Shown here: positions 22,357 to 30,427 of the stretch, piece after piece
Layout of the letters: the number at the start of each line of letters is the position of its first letter
How positions within the stretch are numbered: position 1 is the first letter of the stretch
Assembly: GCA_963784995.1 (NCBI GenBank)
Contig: CAWATZ010000003.1
Location: 558,001-622,000, forward strand
Origin: CAWATZ01 sp963784995
Lineage (GTDB): Bacteria; Planctomycetota; Planctomycetia; Gemmatales; Gemmataceae
DNA: 64,000 nucleotides
Direction: 5' to 3'
The notes under the pieces: model-generated
The model's database searches: none
Seen by the model: the letters and a program-made list of their open reading frames with translations, nothing else
Told to the model about the DNA's origin: nothing
Program-made: the position numbers and the translations under genes

Positions 22357-22402
22357 CCCGATTTATCGTTTCGCGTGAAAGAGCGCGAAACGATAAATCG
22401 GG
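22357..22402. repeat. Perfect 19-nt inverted repeat after the rRNA terminator
   Basis: Arms 22357-22375 (CCCGATTTATCGTTTCGCG) and 22384-22402 are perfect complements with an 8-nt loop TGAAAGAG. No T-run follows. It could be a second terminator backing up the first, or one of the palindromic elements scattered through the window. The rest of 22200-22635 holds no gene I can support. Confidence 0.7.
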
Positions 22403-22635
22403 AAATGGTTGCGATCCGCTCGACCAAACCCTATTCTGAGAGGAGAGCTTCCGCCGGCACGGAGGTAGCGTCTGCTGCGGCGTTACGCCGTGGAAGGTCC
22501 ATCTGCCAGCCAGGCACAGTTCGCCGACCAGCCAACATCACAGGTTATGTCGGCCGGTCAGGCCCGAGTACAGGAGGTCAGTAGCTTTGTGCAGGCGGAA
22601 GCTCCCTTTTGCCCCTCACTTGCACCGACTCACTC

Positions 22636-24000
22636 ATGACCCCTTCCAGCCGCGAGCAGCTTGAACAGTGGGACCGCGAGCACGTCTGGCACCCCTTCAC
22701 CCCCATGCAGGAGTACGCCGCCGGCCAGCCCACCATCATCGCCGGGGCCCGCGACTGCTTCCTGATCGACCTCGACGGCCGGGAGTACCTCGACGGCGTC
22801 TCCTCGCTGTGGTGCAACGTCCACGGCCATCGCGTGCCGGAACTCGACGACGCCCTCCGCCGGCAGCTCGACGCGGTCGCTCACAGCACCCTGCTCGGCC
22901 TCTCCAACGTGCCAGCCATCCTGCTCGCTCGCCGGTTGGTGGAAGTCGCTCCGCCAGGGATGACGCGGGTCTTCTACTCCGACGATGGGGCCACCGCGGT
23001 CGAGGTCGCCCTGAAAATGGCCTTCCAGTACTGGCGGCAATGTCCCCGACCGCGTCCCGCCAAGAGCCGCTACCTGTCGCTCAACCGATCCTATCACGGC
23101 GACACCCTCGGCGACGTGAGCGTCGGCGACCTGGCCCGGTTCCATCACCTGTTCGCCCCCCTGCTCTTTCCGACCGTCCGGGCCCCGAGCCATTATTGCT
23201 ATCGCTGTCCCCTGGGCCTGGAACGGGCGACGTGCCAGATCGCCTGTGTCGAGGAACTGGGCCACCTGGTCCGGGAGAACGCCGATACCCTTGCGGCCGT
23301 GGTCATCGAGCCGCTTGTCCAGGGGGCCGCGGGGATGATCACGGCTCCGGAGGGCTATCTCCGTCGTGTCCGCGAGATCACCCGCGAACACGACGTCCTG
23401 CTCATCGCCGACGAGGTCGCGGTCGGTTTCGGCCGGACGGGGACGCTCTTCGCCTGCTCCCAGGAAGGGGTCACGCCGGACTTCCTCTGCCTGGCCAAAG
23501 GGCTGACCGGCGGCTACCTGCCGCTGGCGGCCACCTTGACCACCGACGAGATCTTCAACGCCTTCCTGGGCCGGGCCGACGAGGGCCGGACCTTCTTCCA
23601 CGGCCACACCTACACCGGCAATCCGCTTGGTGCCGCCGTCGCCCTGGCGAGCCTGGAGCGGCTGCTGGGACCAGCGGGATTGCCCCTGCTGCCGGCCAAG
23701 ATCGAACGGCTGACCCACCAGCTGGACCGACTGCACGAGTTCCCCATCGTCGGCGAGATACGGCAGAAGGGGCTGATGGCCGGGATCGAGCTGGTGCAAG
23801 ATCGGCAGACCCGGCAGCCGTTCGCGCCGGAAAAGCGGATGGGACAGCGCGTGTGCCGGGAAGCGCGTGAGCGGGGTGTATGGATTCGACCGCTTGGGGA
23901 CGTGGTGGTGGTCATGCCGCCGCTGGCGATCGACCTATCTTTGCTAGACTGGCTCGGAGACGTCCTTTACAATGCAATAAAGGCGATTTCGGATGGCTGA
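22636..24000 (+). CDS. bioA: Adenosylmethionine-8-amino-7-oxononanoate aminotransferase
   Basis: BioA transfers the amino group of S-adenosylmethionine to KAPA to give DAPA, the second-last-but-one step of biotin synthesis. The 454 residues begin with the family's WDREHVWHPFTPMQEY. They carry SLWCNVHGHRVPELDDALR, SDDGATAVEVALKMAF (PLP phosphate), LLIADEVAVGFGRTG (PLP-ring Asp) and LCLAKGLTGGYLPLAAT (Schiff-base Lys). The length is normal. The ATG at 22636 starts the conserved region. The ribosome binding site is poor, although AGGAGGT lies 60 nt upstream. The stop overlaps the bioD start by 8 nt, so the two are translationally coupled. Neither bioB, bioF nor bioC is in the window. A second class III aminotransferase in the window, at 3061-5688, is clearly not a BioA. 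Confidence 0.95.
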   Translation: MTPSSREQLEQWDREHVWHPFTPMQEYAAGQPTIIAGARDCFLIDLDGREYLDGVSSLWCNVHGHRVPELDDALRRQLDAVAHSTLLGLSNVPAILLARRLVEVAPPGMTRVFYSDDGATAVEVALKMAFQYWRQCPRPRPAKSRYLSLNRSYHGDTLGDVSVGDLARFHHLFAPLLFPTVRAPSHYCYRCPLGLERATCQIACVEELGHLVRENADTLAAVVIEPLVQGAAGMITAPEGYLRRVREITREHDVLLIADEVAVGFGRTGTLFACSQEGVTPDFLCLAKGLTGGYLPLAATLTTDEIFNAFLGRADEGRTFFHGHTYTGNPLGAAVALASLERLLGPAGLPLLPAKIERLTHQLDRLHEFPIVGEIRQKGLMAGIELVQDRQTRQPFAPEKRMGQRVCREARERGVWIRPLGDVVVVMPPLAIDLSLLDWLGDVLYNAIKAISDG

Positions 24001-24739
24001 TGACACCAATCCCGAATCCCGAGGACTGCTGATCACCGGCACGGACACCGGCTGCGGCAAGACCGTGGTCACGGCGGCGCTGGTGCGAGTGCTGCGGCGG
24101 CAAGGCGTCCGTGTCCGCGTGTGCAAGCCGGTGGCAACTGGAGCGTCCTGGTCGGGAGGGCGGTTGCTGAGTGACGACACCCGTTTGCTGGCGGAAGCGG
24201 CCGGGACCGGTCCCGCCCTGGTCACTTTCTGGACCTACGAGGAGCCGGCGGCCCCACCGGTCGCGGCCCGTCTGGCTGGACAGAAGCTGGAACTGGAACC
24301 AATTGCGGATTGGGTTCGTCAACAGTTCCAGCCGGGAGTCTTGACCCTGGTGGAGGGAGTGGGCGGCTTGCTCTGCCCCCTGACCGACCAGGCCACCGTG
24401 GCGGACCTGGCCGGCCGGCTTGCTCTCCCACTGCTGGTGGTCGCCCGCCGCTGCCTGGGCACGCTCAACCACGTGCTCCTGACTTTGGAGGTAGCGCAGG
24501 GTCGAGGGTTGCCGGTTGCGGGGGTCGTGGTCAGCGAGATCAAGCCGCCGGCCAGTCATGCGGAATGGACCTGTATCGAGGAATTGCAAAAACACACCCG
24601 GGTCCCGATCCTGGCGGTGGTGCCGTATCAGCGGCACCCGGCCAGGGCGGAGCCGGAGAGCCTGGCCGGGGTGGATTGGTGGGGCCTGGCTCGTAACCCA
24701 GCGCGGAATCAACGAGGAAATGCGGCATGCAACCCGTGA
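23993..24739 (+). CDS. bioD: ATP-dependent dethiobiotin synthetase
   Basis: BioD closes the ureido ring of DAPA with CO2 and ATP to give dethiobiotin. The 248 residues start MADDTNPESRGLLITGTDTG. The P-loop GTDTGCGKTVVTAAL follows, then CKPVATGA (substrate Lys). VEGVGGLLCPLTDQATVADL, the dimer-interface and magnesium region, comes next, and PVAGVVVSEI further on. The ATG overlaps the 3' end of bioA by 8 nt. A third gene, for a zinc-ribbon membrane protein, begins 13 nt before the bioD stop, so this is a tight three-gene unit. The C-terminal 15 residues (ARNPARNQRGNAACNP) are lower in conservation and overlap that gene. The call is firm. Confidence 0.95.
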   Translation: MADDTNPESRGLLITGTDTGCGKTVVTAALVRVLRRQGVRVRVCKPVATGASWSGGRLLSDDTRLLAEAAGTGPALVTFWTYEEPAAPPVAARLAGQKLELEPIADWVRQQFQPGVLTLVEGVGGLLCPLTDQATVADLAGRLALPLLVVARRCLGTLNHVLLTLEVAQGRGLPVAGVVVSEIKPPASHAEWTCIEELQKHTRVPILAVVPYQRHPARAEPESLAGVDWWGLARNPARNQRGNAACNP

Positions 24740-26094
24740 CCTTTCAGTGCGGACACTGCGGCAAGCTGATGGGCGTCAGCAGCAGTTTCCTGGGCCAGCA
24801 GGTCCGCTGCCCCCACTGCCAGCAGGTGGTGCTGGCCCCGGCACAGTCCGCCGCGGCACCGACGAGTCCGCCCGCTCCGTCGGTCCCGGTGCCCATGCCC
24901 GCGCCCGTTCCGGTCCCGGTGCCCATTCCCGTCCCGGTCCTGCTGGACAAGACCCTTGCCTTCGAGCAGCACGAGCCGGAAAGCATCTTCTCGCCACCGC
25001 CGCCGTCCGACGACCTGTTTGATTCCTCACCCGGTCCGCGCCTGGAATTGCCGCCGACCATCGCCATGGTGCCGCTGCCGCCGCAGGAACTTCCCCCGGA
25101 CTTGACCGAGGTGGTCGCGCCTCCCCAGGAGCCGCTGGTTCCCGAACCGGTCGCCGTGCAGCAACCCCCTGCGGACCTGGCTCCCATGGACAACGGCATT
25201 CCTGGCTTGCCCGGGACTGCGCTGGAATCGCCTGTGCAGTCTCCGGGCCGGGTCCGGCTGCCGCGCCCGCAGGCCGGAGCCGGCCTCGGCTTCTGGATAA
25301 TCCTGCTGTCGCTGGTTTCCTACTCCATGCTGGCCACGATCTTTATCGTGATGCTGCTGCTGAAACAGAACCAGGCCGGGCCCGGCAACCTGCTGCGGGA
25401 ACTGCCCGACGTGGACGGGGACAAGCCGGGCGGCCAGCGAAAAAAGGCGGTCTGGAACCTCGATGAGAAAGCCGCTGAACAACTCCAGCGCCTGCCCCTC
25501 CCGGCCGACCAGCGTGTTCGTCTCGGGGAAACGATCCGGGTCGGCGACCTGGAAATTACCCCCAAAAAGGTCGAGTGGAAGGTGGTGCGCGTCTTTGTCG
25601 AGGGCAGGGCCACCAAGCCCGAGCCCTGCAGGCATCCCTCCCTGGTCCTCCGGCTGCGGCTGCGCAACGTCAGCAGCGACTTCTGCTTTGCACCGCTGGA
25701 TAACTATTTCGATCGCAAATACGCCAAGGGCGACCGCAAACACTTTACCCGGCTGGAAATCGGCACCAAGATTTTCCGGGGCGGCCCGGCCCGCTGGTAT
25801 CCCCTGGACCGCAATCCGAACGACCGGAAAGACCGCGAGTGGGTCGAGGAGCGCAAGCGCGTCGAGGACGAGCTGGACCCCGGCGACGCGGTCGATACCC
25901 TGGTCTGCACCGACGGCGATGACCACCGGGTCATGCAGGCCCTGGCTGGCTACAAGGGCCCGCTGACCTGGCGTATCCAGCTTCGCCGGGGCCTGGTCCG
26001 GGTGCAAGGCCGCGACGTGCCGGCCACGGCCATCATTGGCGTTGAGTTCACCGATCGGGACATTGACAGGTCGGTGGCAAACGCCGCGCAGTGA
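24727..26094 (+). CDS. Zinc-ribbon, proline-rich, single-pass membrane protein of unknown function
   Basis: A 455-residue protein I cannot name. The N-terminus is a zinc ribbon (FQCGHCGKLMGVSSSFLGQQ then VRCPHCQQVV, two CxxC pairs). About 150 residues are rich in Pro and Val, including an almost perfect PVPVPIPVPV tract. One membrane helix follows at about 195-218 (GFWIILLSLVSYSMLATIFI). The C-terminal 220 residues form a soluble, probably beta-rich domain (VGDLEITPKKVEWKVVRVFV, SLVLRLRLRNVSSDF) resembling DUF4352-type telokin-like domains. Planctomycetes encode many such zinc-ribbon/Pro-linker/TM proteins. The ATG overlaps the end of bioD by 13 nt, and bioD-internal GAGGAAAT supplies the ribosome binding site. 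The coupling to biotin genes may be only transcriptional. Confidence 0.72.
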   Translation: MQPVTFQCGHCGKLMGVSSSFLGQQVRCPHCQQVVLAPAQSAAAPTSPPAPSVPVPMPAPVPVPVPIPVPVLLDKTLAFEQHEPESIFSPPPPSDDLFDSSPGPRLELPPTIAMVPLPPQELPPDLTEVVAPPQEPLVPEPVAVQQPPADLAPMDNGIPGLPGTALESPVQSPGRVRLPRPQAGAGLGFWIILLSLVSYSMLATIFIVMLLLKQNQAGPGNLLRELPDVDGDKPGGQRKKAVWNLDEKAAEQLQRLPLPADQRVRLGETIRVGDLEITPKKVEWKVVRVFVEGRATKPEPCRHPSLVLRLRLRNVSSDFCFAPLDNYFDRKYAKGDRKHFTRLEIGTKIFRGGPARWYPLDRNPNDRKDREWVEERKRVEDELDPGDAVDTLVCTDGDDHRVMQALAGYKGPLTWRIQLRRGLVRVQGRDVPATAIIGVEFTDRDIDRSVANAAQ

Positions 26095-26491
26095 CAGTCC
26101 GGTCGCAGTCGGGGCTGCCCTTCTCGGACCCCTCGCCCCTGCATTTCTTGCCCTGTCCCGGCAGCTTCCCGGAAAGCTGACAATTCCCTCTCTAAAATTC
26201 CATTTGACCCATTGCTATCTCTTCTGCGTCGGGTATACTAATCCCTTGAGAGTAAACCGATACCCTGTCGGGCTAACTCAAAATGCGAATTTGCGGAACG
26301 GTCGTGGGCGAGCTGCTGGCAGTCCAATGATGTATTGTCAGGAGAAGGGAATCGTCTTTGTTCGAGGGATGAACCAATCGAACCAAGAGCCATTTGCTGC
26401 CTCACCCTGGTGGTTGTTTCCGATCCCCCAAGACCCAAAATGGTAACAGGAGACCAGGTCGCCTCGCACAGGGACGACCAAAGCGGGAATT
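26095..26491. other. Intergenic region carrying the Rrf2 gene promoter
   Basis: These 397 nt between the zinc-ribbon protein and the Rrf2 regulator include an AT-richer stretch with a probable promoter (26212-26239) and GGGTAT...ATACCC arms. I found no ORF here with a convincing start. Confidence 0.45.
26212..26265 (+). promoter_or_regulatory. Probable promoter and candidate operator of the Rrf2 gene
   Basis: TTGCTA (26212-26217) and TATACT (26234-26239) are 16 nt apart, a fair sigma-70 match. GGGTAT (26231-26236) and ATACCC (26260-26265) form a split inverted repeat that overlaps the -10 element, which fits autoregulation by the Rrf2 protein. The assignment is inference. The leader to the ATG would be about 245 nt, unusually long. 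Confidence 0.4.
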
Positions 26492-26896
26492 ATGAAACTC
26501 ACTCGCGCATCCATTTACGCCCTGCATGCCCTGGCCTACATGGCCGTCCAGAAAACCCAGGAAGACCCGATTGCCTCGGACAAGATCGCCGACGCACGCA
26601 ACATCCCGGATCGCTTCCTTCTCAAGGTGCTCAAGCCGCTGGTGCAGGCCCGCGTGCTGCTGTCCGTCAAGGGGCCCCACGGCGGCTACCGCCTGGCCAA
26701 GTCCCCGTCGGACATCACCATGCTCGAGATCCTCGAAGCGGTCGATGGCGACATCCGGGGCATGGTCCCCGAGACCAAGGTGGTCAACGGCATCCTCGAC
26801 AAGAAGCTCGAGGTCATCTGCACCGAAACCGCGGACGCGGTCAAGAAGCAGCTGGCCAAGGTCAGGCTGTCCGATTTGATCTCCAGCAAGAAGTGA
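26492..26896 (+). CDS. Rrf2 family transcriptional regulator
   Basis: A 134-residue winged-helix regulator of the Rrf2 family (IscR, NsrR, CymR, RirA). Seen: MKLTRASIYALHALAYMA at the start, KIADARNIPDRFLLKVLKPL (recognition helix region) and KGPHGGYRLAKSPSDITMLE (the wing, with GGYRLA as the family hallmark). The three cysteines that hold the Fe-S cluster in IscR and NsrR are absent: the protein has a single Cys, near residue 110. It is therefore not expected to be an Fe-S sensor and may resemble the CymR type. The ribosome binding site is weak (GCGGGAATT). A palindromic element separates it from the flavoprotein gene downstream. Confidence 0.92.
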   Translation: MKLTRASIYALHALAYMAVQKTQEDPIASDKIADARNIPDRFLLKVLKPLVQARVLLSVKGPHGGYRLAKSPSDITMLEILEAVDGDIRGMVPETKVVNGILDKKLEVICTETADAVKKQLAKVRLSDLISSKK

Positions 26897-26926
26897 CCCT
26901 CCGTGCAGCGGGTTCACCAATCCGAG

Positions 26927-27009
26927 AGAGTCTGCCCTTCCAACCGCTTGCGGCTTCAGCGCACCAGACGGCTCCGCTAAGCCGCAAGCGGCCTGGAGGG
27001 GCAGACTCT
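26927..27009. repeat. Bipartite inverted repeat between the Rrf2 and flavoprotein genes
   Basis: Outer arms AGAGTCTGCCC (26927-26937) and GGGCAGACTCT (26999-27009) enclose inner arms CCGCTTGCGGCTT (26944-26956) and AAGCCGCAAGCGG (26979-26991), all perfect. The 83-nt element ends about 20 nt before the ribosome binding site of the next gene. It may act as an attenuator or transcript separator. Confidence 0.75.
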
Positions 27010-27039
27010 TGGTGCTTCCCGCGTAAAGGGAGGCATCGC

Positions 27040-28644
27040 ATGAGCTTGCGCATCTCCAACCTCCATCTCGCCATCGATGAGCCGGAAGCGGCCCTGCCCG
27101 GCCGGCTTGCCGCCCTGCTCGGCATTGCACCCGAGACGCTGCAATCCTGGCGGATCCTGCGCAAGGGCCTCGATGCCCGCGACAAGAAGGCCCTGCAGGT
27201 CGTCTACACCGCTGAGGTCGTGGTTCCCGAAGACGAGGAGCGGCTGCTGCAACAGGCCAGCCGGACCGCTCCCGCGGCGGTGCGCATTGACCGCTACCAG
27301 GAGGAACCCTTCGAGACACCGCCGGCCGGGACGCAGCCGTTGCCGCATCGGCCCGTGGTGGTCGGCTCCGGCCCTGGCGGCCTGGTCTGTGCCTGTTTCC
27401 TGGCCGAGATGGGGTATCGGCCGCTGCTGCTGGAGCGCGGCAAGGCGGTCCGCGACCGCATCCACGACGTTCGCGCCTTCGACAACGGCGGCCCGCACGA
27501 TCCGGAGAGCAACTACCTGTTCGGCGAGGGCGGGGCCGGCACGTTCAGTGACGGCAAGCTCACCTATCGCAGCGGTGGGCCGGACGTGCAATGGGTGCTG
27601 CGGCTGCTCGCCGAGTGCAAGGGGAAACCGTCGATCGTCTACGAGGCTCGCCCGCACCTGGGCAGCAATCGCCTGCCCGCCGTGGTCAAGGCACTGCGGC
27701 AGCGGATCGAGGCGCTGGGGGGCGAGGTCCGTTTCTCGTGCCGGGTCGAGGACCTCGACCTGCACGAGGGCCGGCTGCGCGGCCTGGCCACTTCTTCCGG
27801 GTACGTCCCGGCGGAGGTGGCGGTGCTGGCCATCGGCCACAGTGCCCGCGATACCTACGAGATGCTGCTCCGGCGTGGCGTGCCGATGGTACACAAGCCG
27901 TTCCAGATGGGGGTGCGGATCGAACAGCCGCAGGAGACGGTCAATCGGGTGCAGTATGGCTCGACCCGGCTGGAGGAACGCCTGGGAGCGGCCAGCTACG
28001 AGTTGGTCGCGCGTGGGCCTGACAACCTGTTCACCTTCTGCATGTGCGCCGGTGGGTACGTGATGCCCAGCGTCTCCGAGCCGGGAGCGTTCTGCACCAA
28101 TGGCATGAGCCTGTCCCGGCACGATTCCCCTTACGCCAACAGCGGTCTGGTGGTCACCTTGCAGCCGGAACATTTTGGCGGCCCGGACGTGCTGGCGGGA
28201 GTCCGGCTGCAGCAGCACTACGAGCAGTTGGCCTTCGCGATGGGCAGGGGCGATTACCTCTGTCCCATCCAGCGGGCCGAGGATTTCCTGGCGGATCGGC
28301 TGACGGTGGGAGTGCCGGACAACAGCTATCCGCGCGGTGCGGTGAGCGGCCGGATCGCGGAACTGGTGCCGCCGCGGATCGTGGCAGCGCTGCGGCATGG
28401 CTTGCCCCAGCTGGATCGGATGTGGCAGGGCCGGTTCCTGGCCTCGGCCAACCTGGTCGGCCCCGAGGCCCGCGGCAGCTCGCCGGTCCGGCTGGTGCGC
28501 GATGACGGCACCCGGGCGTCGCCGGGCCTGGAGGGGATCTACCCGGTGGGAGAAGGAGCGGGCTATGCGGGGGGGATCGTCAGCGCGGCGGTGGATGGGC
28601 TGCGGACGGCCAAGGCCATTGTGGCGCGGTACGCGCGGGTGTGA
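27040..28644 (+). CDS. FAD-dependent dehydrogenase of the COG2509 family
   Basis: A 534-residue flavoprotein. After an N-terminal domain of about 100 residues (LRISNLHLAIDEPEAALPGR), the FAD-binding motif VVVGSGPGGLVCACFLAEMG begins near residue 103. YLFGEGGAGTFSDGKLTYRS follows, highly typical of COG2509, then NSYPRGAVSGRIAELVPPRI. The C-terminal FAD motif is IYPVGEGAGYAGGIVSAAVD. Substrates are unknown for the family: members are called uncharacterised FAD-dependent dehydrogenases. The ATG at 27040 follows AAAGGGAGG. It may be under control of the Rrf2 regulator just upstream, but a large palindrome lies between. It is convergent with the next minus-strand genes across a strong hairpin. Confidence 0.9.
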   Translation: MSLRISNLHLAIDEPEAALPGRLAALLGIAPETLQSWRILRKGLDARDKKALQVVYTAEVVVPEDEERLLQQASRTAPAAVRIDRYQEEPFETPPAGTQPLPHRPVVVGSGPGGLVCACFLAEMGYRPLLLERGKAVRDRIHDVRAFDNGGPHDPESNYLFGEGGAGTFSDGKLTYRSGGPDVQWVLRLLAECKGKPSIVYEARPHLGSNRLPAVVKALRQRIEALGGEVRFSCRVEDLDLHEGRLRGLATSSGYVPAEVAVLAIGHSARDTYEMLLRRGVPMVHKPFQMGVRIEQPQETVNRVQYGSTRLEERLGAASYELVARGPDNLFTFCMCAGGYVMPSVSEPGAFCTNGMSLSRHDSPYANSGLVVTLQPEHFGGPDVLAGVRLQQHYEQLAFAMGRGDYLCPIQRAEDFLADRLTVGVPDNSYPRGAVSGRIAELVPPRIVAALRHGLPQLDRMWQGRFLASANLVGPEARGSSPVRLVRDDGTRASPGLEGIYPVGEGAGYAGGIVSAAVDGLRTAKAIVARYARV

Positions 28645-28652
28645 ATGGGGAC

Positions 28653-28691
28653 CCCAAGGAGCCGCCGGGTTTATCCCGGCGGCTCCTTGGG
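28653..28691. terminator. Bidirectional terminator-like hairpin between convergent genes
   Basis: CCCAAGGAGCCGCCGGG (28653-28669), loop TTTAT, and the perfect complement (28675-28691) make a 17-bp stem, 8 nt after the flavoprotein stop and 12 nt after the end of the opposing gene. No T-run is present on either side. Confidence 0.65.
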
Positions 28692-28703
28692 TGAGGATAC
28701 CTC

Positions 28704-28901
28704 TCACTCCGGCTCACCATGTTCCGTCCGGAACTGCAATTCCGCGACCGTGACGCGAGCCAGCAGCTGGACGATCTGCCGCTCGCGTTCGGAGCCGTCG
28801 TACTGCCCCGCGGCGATGCGCTCGATCTCGGGCAGCAGAACGCGCAGACTGGACCAGAACTGATCGCGTGCCGCGATTGCTTGCATCTGATCCGGTTCCA
28901 T
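28704..28901 (-). CDS. Small conserved-looking protein, unknown function
   Basis: A 65-residue soluble protein, strongly helical and acidic (MEPDQMQAIAARDQFWSSLR, ERERQIVQLLARVTVAELQF). GAGGAGAC precedes the ATG at 28901 at good spacing. It begins 13 nt after the phosphoesterase stop codon on the same strand, so it is probably the second gene of that operon. No signal peptide, no cysteines. I do not recognise a family. Confidence 0.65.
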   Translation of the reverse strand: MEPDQMQAIAARDQFWSSLRVLLPEIERIAAGQYDGSERERQIVQLLARVTVAELQFRTEHGEPE

Positions 28902-28914
28902 TGGCGTCTCCTCG

Positions 28915-30237
28915 TCACGGCACGGCGACAATCCCGCTTTTGCGCTGTCCCGTCCGGCACACGTCCATCACCCGGCCGTTCTCGTCGAGGGCCAGGTGGA
29001 AGCGCTCGTGTCCCTGTATTCTATGCAGCGACAGGTGGTAGTCCCGGCTGGCCACGGCCAGGTGGGTCAGTTTGTCGGGTTTCTGCGGATTGCGGAGCTT
29101 GCCCCAGGAACCGTCGCCGAGATAGAGCACGCCGTTCTCGTGACCCAGCCCGTCCAGCAGCGGCTTGGTCCGCTTGAAGGTGTGGTCGTGGTGCTCCAGG
29201 ACCACCGGCACCCGGTACTTCTGGAACAGCGGCACCCAGTTCTTGCGGTTGCCTTCGCCCGTGCCCTCCTTGAGCTTGCCTTCCTTGTCCGGCTTCCCCA
29301 CCATGCTGCGGTAGGACGGGTAGGCCGGCACGTGATTGACCACCAGCACGTTCGGATGATCGGCCCGGGCCTTGAGGGTCTTCTCCAGCCAGTCGGTTTG
29401 TGCGCCGGCGATGGGAGAGGTGTGGCCGGTGTCGAGCAGGACCAGGCTGAGGTAGTCGCCGAAGTCGAGCGTGGCGTAGCTCGTGTCGCGGTAGATGCCG
29501 TCGAAGAGCGCGAAAAAGAACGGGGCCTTGGCCCGCGGCTTGTTGTAGCCGCCATCAACCTCGTGATTGCCGATGCAGGCGACCATGGGGATCAAGCGGC
29601 CATCCCGGCCAATCATCTGTTTGCTGTAGTTCCGCAGGAAGGCGAGGCTGACCGCGGCGGAGCGGCCATTGTCGTAACCGAGGTCGCCGCCGATCACCGC
29701 GAACATGGGGTCTTGCCGGGCGGCCTGGACGTTGTTGGCCACCGTGTGGGGATTGACGCCGCAATCGCCGCCGGAGATGAAGTGGATCGTGTCCGTCGCT
29801 TTCGCCGGCATGGTGCGGAAGCGGTAGATGGGCGATTCCTTGCCGATGCGGAAGACGTAGTCCCGTCCCGGCAGCAGGCCCGTCAGCTCCGTCCGGAACA
29901 CCTGCAAGTCGGTCATCGGGTAGGGCTTGAGGGCCGCCGGCTGAGAAGCCCAGGGACCGTCCTTGCTCGTCGAGTAGAGGATGGTCGGGTTCGAGCTCTC
30001 GCCCCTGGCCCCAACCCACTGGATGGTCATGGTCGTGGTTGGGTCTTGCTGCCAGGTGAGGAACAGCGTGCTGGGCTGGAAGGGGGGATCGTCGGCAATT
30101 TTTGGGAGGCCCTCCGGGGGCTTGGCCGCGGGTTTTTCCGCGGGCTTTTCCGAGGGCGGGTCCGCGGCGAAGAGACGGCCGGCACCCAGACCGGCGAGCG
30201 CAGTTCCCAGAAATTCCCGACGGGATGAGACATTCAT
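28915..30237 (-). CDS. Tat-exported purple-acid-phosphatase-like metallophosphoesterase
   Basis: A 440-residue exported phosphoesterase. A twin-arginine signal (SRREFLGTALAGLGAGRLFA) is followed by a Pro/Lys-rich linker. A fibronectin-like domain comes next (TTTMTIQWVGARGESSNPTI), as in purple acid phosphatases. The dinuclear-metal catalytic domain then has GGDCG, VIGGDLGYDNG, ACIGNHEVDGG, VLVVNHVPAYPS and VVLEHHDHTFKR. These correspond to the family's GD, GNHE, H and GHxH blocks. It would release phosphate from organic esters outside the cytoplasmic membrane. The ATG at 30237 follows CGGAGAAG. It is divergent from the pseudopilin-like gene across 190 nt. The first metal motif (normally DxH/DxG) appears as GGDCG, which is acceptable for this group. 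Confidence 0.9.
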   Translation of the reverse strand: MNVSSRREFLGTALAGLGAGRLFAADPPSEKPAEKPAAKPPEGLPKIADDPPFQPSTLFLTWQQDPTTTMTIQWVGARGESSNPTILYSTSKDGPWASQPAALKPYPMTDLQVFRTELTGLLPGRDYVFRIGKESPIYRFRTMPAKATDTIHFISGGDCGVNPHTVANNVQAARQDPMFAVIGGDLGYDNGRSAAVSLAFLRNYSKQMIGRDGRLIPMVACIGNHEVDGGYNKPRAKAPFFFALFDGIYRDTSYATLDFGDYLSLVLLDTGHTSPIAGAQTDWLEKTLKARADHPNVLVVNHVPAYPSYRSMVGKPDKEGKLKEGTGEGNRKNWVPLFQKYRVPVVLEHHDHTFKRTKPLLDGLGHENGVLYLGDGSWGKLRNPQKPDKLTHLAVASRDYHLSLHRIQGHERFHLALDENGRVMDVCRTGQRKSGIVAVP

Positions 30238-30427
30238 GGCAGCTTCTCCGAGTCAGTGAGGAATGAAACAGGCTCATCATAAAACAGCCGCTTCCCGATG
30301 ACAAATGAAAAGCCCGAGAAGAAGGAGAGGCGCGAGGCCGATTCCAAAACTGCTGGTTCGGACCTCCTTGTGGGGATAAACTCATTGTCGGATACTCTCG
30401 CGAACGTCGCCAAGGAGTCCACCAGCG

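Noticed and set aside
22571..22592. Strong Shine-Dalgarno AGGAGGT with a GTG at 22589 as the bioA start
   Set aside because: That GTG is not in the bioA frame and its frame stops after 16 codons at the bioA ATG. At most it is a short leader peptide.
22200..22635. tRNA-Ile/tRNA-Ala or the start of a 23S gene behind 16S
   Set aside because: No T-loop motif or cloverleaf, no 23S 5' sequence. An intrinsic terminator closes the unit. I saw no tRNA elsewhere in the window either.
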